A model generated the notes under the pieces. That model was given only the letters and a program-made list of their open reading frames with translations, did no database searches and was not told the origin of the DNA. This document shows positions 62,505 to 64,000 of a DNA stretch of 64,000 bases, in pieces (within the stretch, counting starts at the first letter, position 1; each line of letters opens with the position of its first letter). Position numbers and translations under genes: made by a program. This DNA comes from Acanthosepion pharaonis (Eukaryota; Mollusca; Cephalopoda; Sepiida; Sepiidae): the NCBI GenBank assembly GCA_903632075.3, contig CAHIKZ030002035.1, positions 1,305,001 through 1,369,000 on the forward strand. The letters are read 5' to 3'.

Positions 62505-62605
62505 CTATCTTTTTTTTTTCCAAATTTTTTCCTCGGGTGACAATTAGTACCATCGTGTAACATATACTTGCAAGTCGTGCTATCCGAGTTTTTTACTAAC
62601 CGAGT
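62505..62605 (+). repeat. Dispersed repeat Q, copy 1
   Basis: CCTCGGGTGACAATTAGTAC, CATCGTGTAACATATACTTG and CAAGTCGTGCTATCCGAG recur at 63405-63480 with few changes. Each copy is preceded by a T-run. Confidence 0.85.
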
Positions 62606-62764
62606 ATTTTTACTAAATGATTACTACTGTGAAGAAGTATAGTTTTAAGATGTGCTGTATTTATGGGATAAAGTGCCCAATATCAGAGATATGTAAATAT
62701 AAACTTCAAAGAGAACGTTGAATTCAACACTCAGAAGCATCTGAGTGTTGACTTTAATGTTCAC

Positions 62765-62768
<4 letters not shown>

Positions 62769-62813
<45 letters not shown>
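62769..62813. repeat. (TA)n microsatellite
   Basis: Uninterrupted TA repeat. The 590 bp after it contain no recognised gene. Confidence 0.95.
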
Positions 62814-62817
<4 letters not shown>

Positions 62818-63404
62818 GTGAAAATATATAGAAAATAGGAAGGAACTGGTTAGGTAAATAATCCAAAGTCCCTGAGTATTTTAGTTATTATTTTTAAAAA
62901 ATAGTGCTCGATACAAATGTAGAGCGTAAATATAATTATTTATTTAAAAATATGATTCCAAATCGCGACATAAGAAGTCCCATGTTTCAAAACAAGAGCC
63001 AAAAACTTCAATATAATTTTTTGAATTAAATTGAGTTAAAGTAAGCTCTGTTCCATCTTCAAGCGAAATTTTATTGGAATAACGTATTTCTGAAATTTAC
63101 GTGTTTTAAAAATTGAAATCAAAATTTCCATGGTAACAGCTAAGGCGAATTGTTTAAATTGGGTAGGCGTGCGTTGGGTGTTAATAATAAGTATCAGTAT
63201 AGAGTTACTTTCATAGATGTCAAGTCAGGGAAAGGTGGGGGTGTCTAAATTTTAAACGTAAGATGTATTAACCCTCGTCTAGTTTGCATGTCTATGGAGA
63301 TTTATTTATTTTTTTATTTTATATATTTTTTTTTTTATGAAAGGGATTTGTGCATATAAAAAAAACAAAAAAAAACTGTCGTAACGTTTGTTTTTGTTCT
63401 TTCT

Positions 63405-63515
63405 TTTTTTTTTCCTCGGGTAACAATTAGTACCATCGTGTAACATATACTTGCAAGTCATGCTATCTGAGCTTTGCTTTGATAATGTCCACATTGCACG
63501 AAACGCGTCAGCAAT
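63405..63515 (+). repeat. Dispersed repeat Q, copy 2
   Basis: Same sequence as 62505-62605, then TTTGATAATGTCCACATTGC and ACGAAACGCGTC, a GAAAC-containing motif upstream of the (TA)n tract at 63584. Confidence 0.85.
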
Positions 63516-63579
63516 TACTAGTTTTCCTATTGTCATATTTATTCATAAATATTGTCTTCTCTACTGGTTAAATCGGAGA

Positions 63580-63583
<4 letters not shown>

Positions 63584-63651
<68 letters not shown>

Positions 63652-63690
63652 ATGTATTTATATATGTATGTATGTATATATTATGAAAAA
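63584..63690. repeat. (TA)n(TG)n(TATG)n microsatellite
   Basis: TA run, TG run and TATG repeats in order. Confidence 0.95.
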
Positions 63691-63869
63691 TAACGAGGTG
63701 GAAAAAGGTTTTCTGGCTTTAAGGGATCATCAGACTAAAATTATGTTAACGGTGAAGGGACAACGCGTGACCATGAAGGAGACAGGGCGCTAGGAATTTT
63801 AAATTTAATTTTTTTTTTTAACTTAAAATAATTTACTTTAAATGTAAATTGCTGCGTTAACATAAACAC

Positions 63870-64000
63870 GTTTTATATATACATATATACGCATATATAT
63901 ATACACAAATAAATATATATATATAGGTACATTTACATATGTATACATACATATACATATATATGTATATATATTGTGTGTATTTAGGCAGCATTTTTCA
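63870..64000. repeat. AT-rich microsatellite and start of a repeat shared with 50720
   Basis: Degenerate ATAC/TATA repeat, then TGTGTGTATTTAGGCAGCAT as at 50720-50745. The window ends inside this repeat. Confidence 0.7.

Overview
The window reads as non-genic, repeat-dense DNA from a large animal genome, most likely a cephalopod mollusc and possibly an octopus. The lineage call is inference. It rests on many long (TA)n tracts, several tRNA-derived SINE families, two abundant decayed LINE lineages (one CR1/Jockey-like, one RTE/BovB-like), and many Tc1/mariner, pogo and piggyBac remnants. I found no intact host gene, no functional tRNA or rRNA gene, and no bacterial features. Almost every long open frame is either a shadow of a simple repeat or part of a decayed transposon.

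Layout. 0-10 kb: a GATA composite satellite; a decayed CR1/Jockey-like LINE (2.0-5.06 kb) whose endonuclease region is present twice; a tRNA-SINE with a duplicated tail; and 1.4 kb of (GAAA)n. 10-20 kb: LINE and RTE fragments, a composite repeat carrying minisatellites, a piggyBac-type MITE, a dead mariner, a 43-bp satellite, a probable solo LTR inside a minisatellite, and antisense RTE pieces. 20-35 kb: LTR-like family Y, 77-bp and 71-bp satellites, a chain of defective RTE units, Tc1-like helix-turn-helix fragments, SINE dimers, and an inverted copy of the composite repeat with an alternating 30-bp array.

35.3-39.6 kb is the most striking region. It is a satellite of about 34 units of 124 bp made from one short piece of the LINE reverse-transcriptase C-terminus, and it runs directly into the matching 3' end of a LINE copy. 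40-49 kb holds a second SINE family, a transposon with long inverted ends, a 690-bp-arm inverted repeat with a mariner-type hairpin MITE at its inner edge, a recent 420-bp direct duplication with an extra inverted tail, and two chimeric 5S-rRNA/tRNA-like SINE units. 50-64 kb holds a GC-rich zf-RVT LINE tail nested in a second LINE, a solo LTR, a deleted Tc1 element, an RTE chain interrupted by LTR family Y, a pogo/Tigger-like element in which terminal-repeat motifs have expanded into a satellite, a 21-23-bp degenerate minisatellite interrupted by two insertions, and a 550-bp palindrome with hammerhead-like motifs.

The common theme is transposon pieces becoming tandem DNA, and tandem DNA serving as landing sites for transposons. 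The window supports a relative history through nesting: SINE in RTE, LTR in RTE, LTR in minisatellite, LINE in minisatellite, and LINE in LINE.
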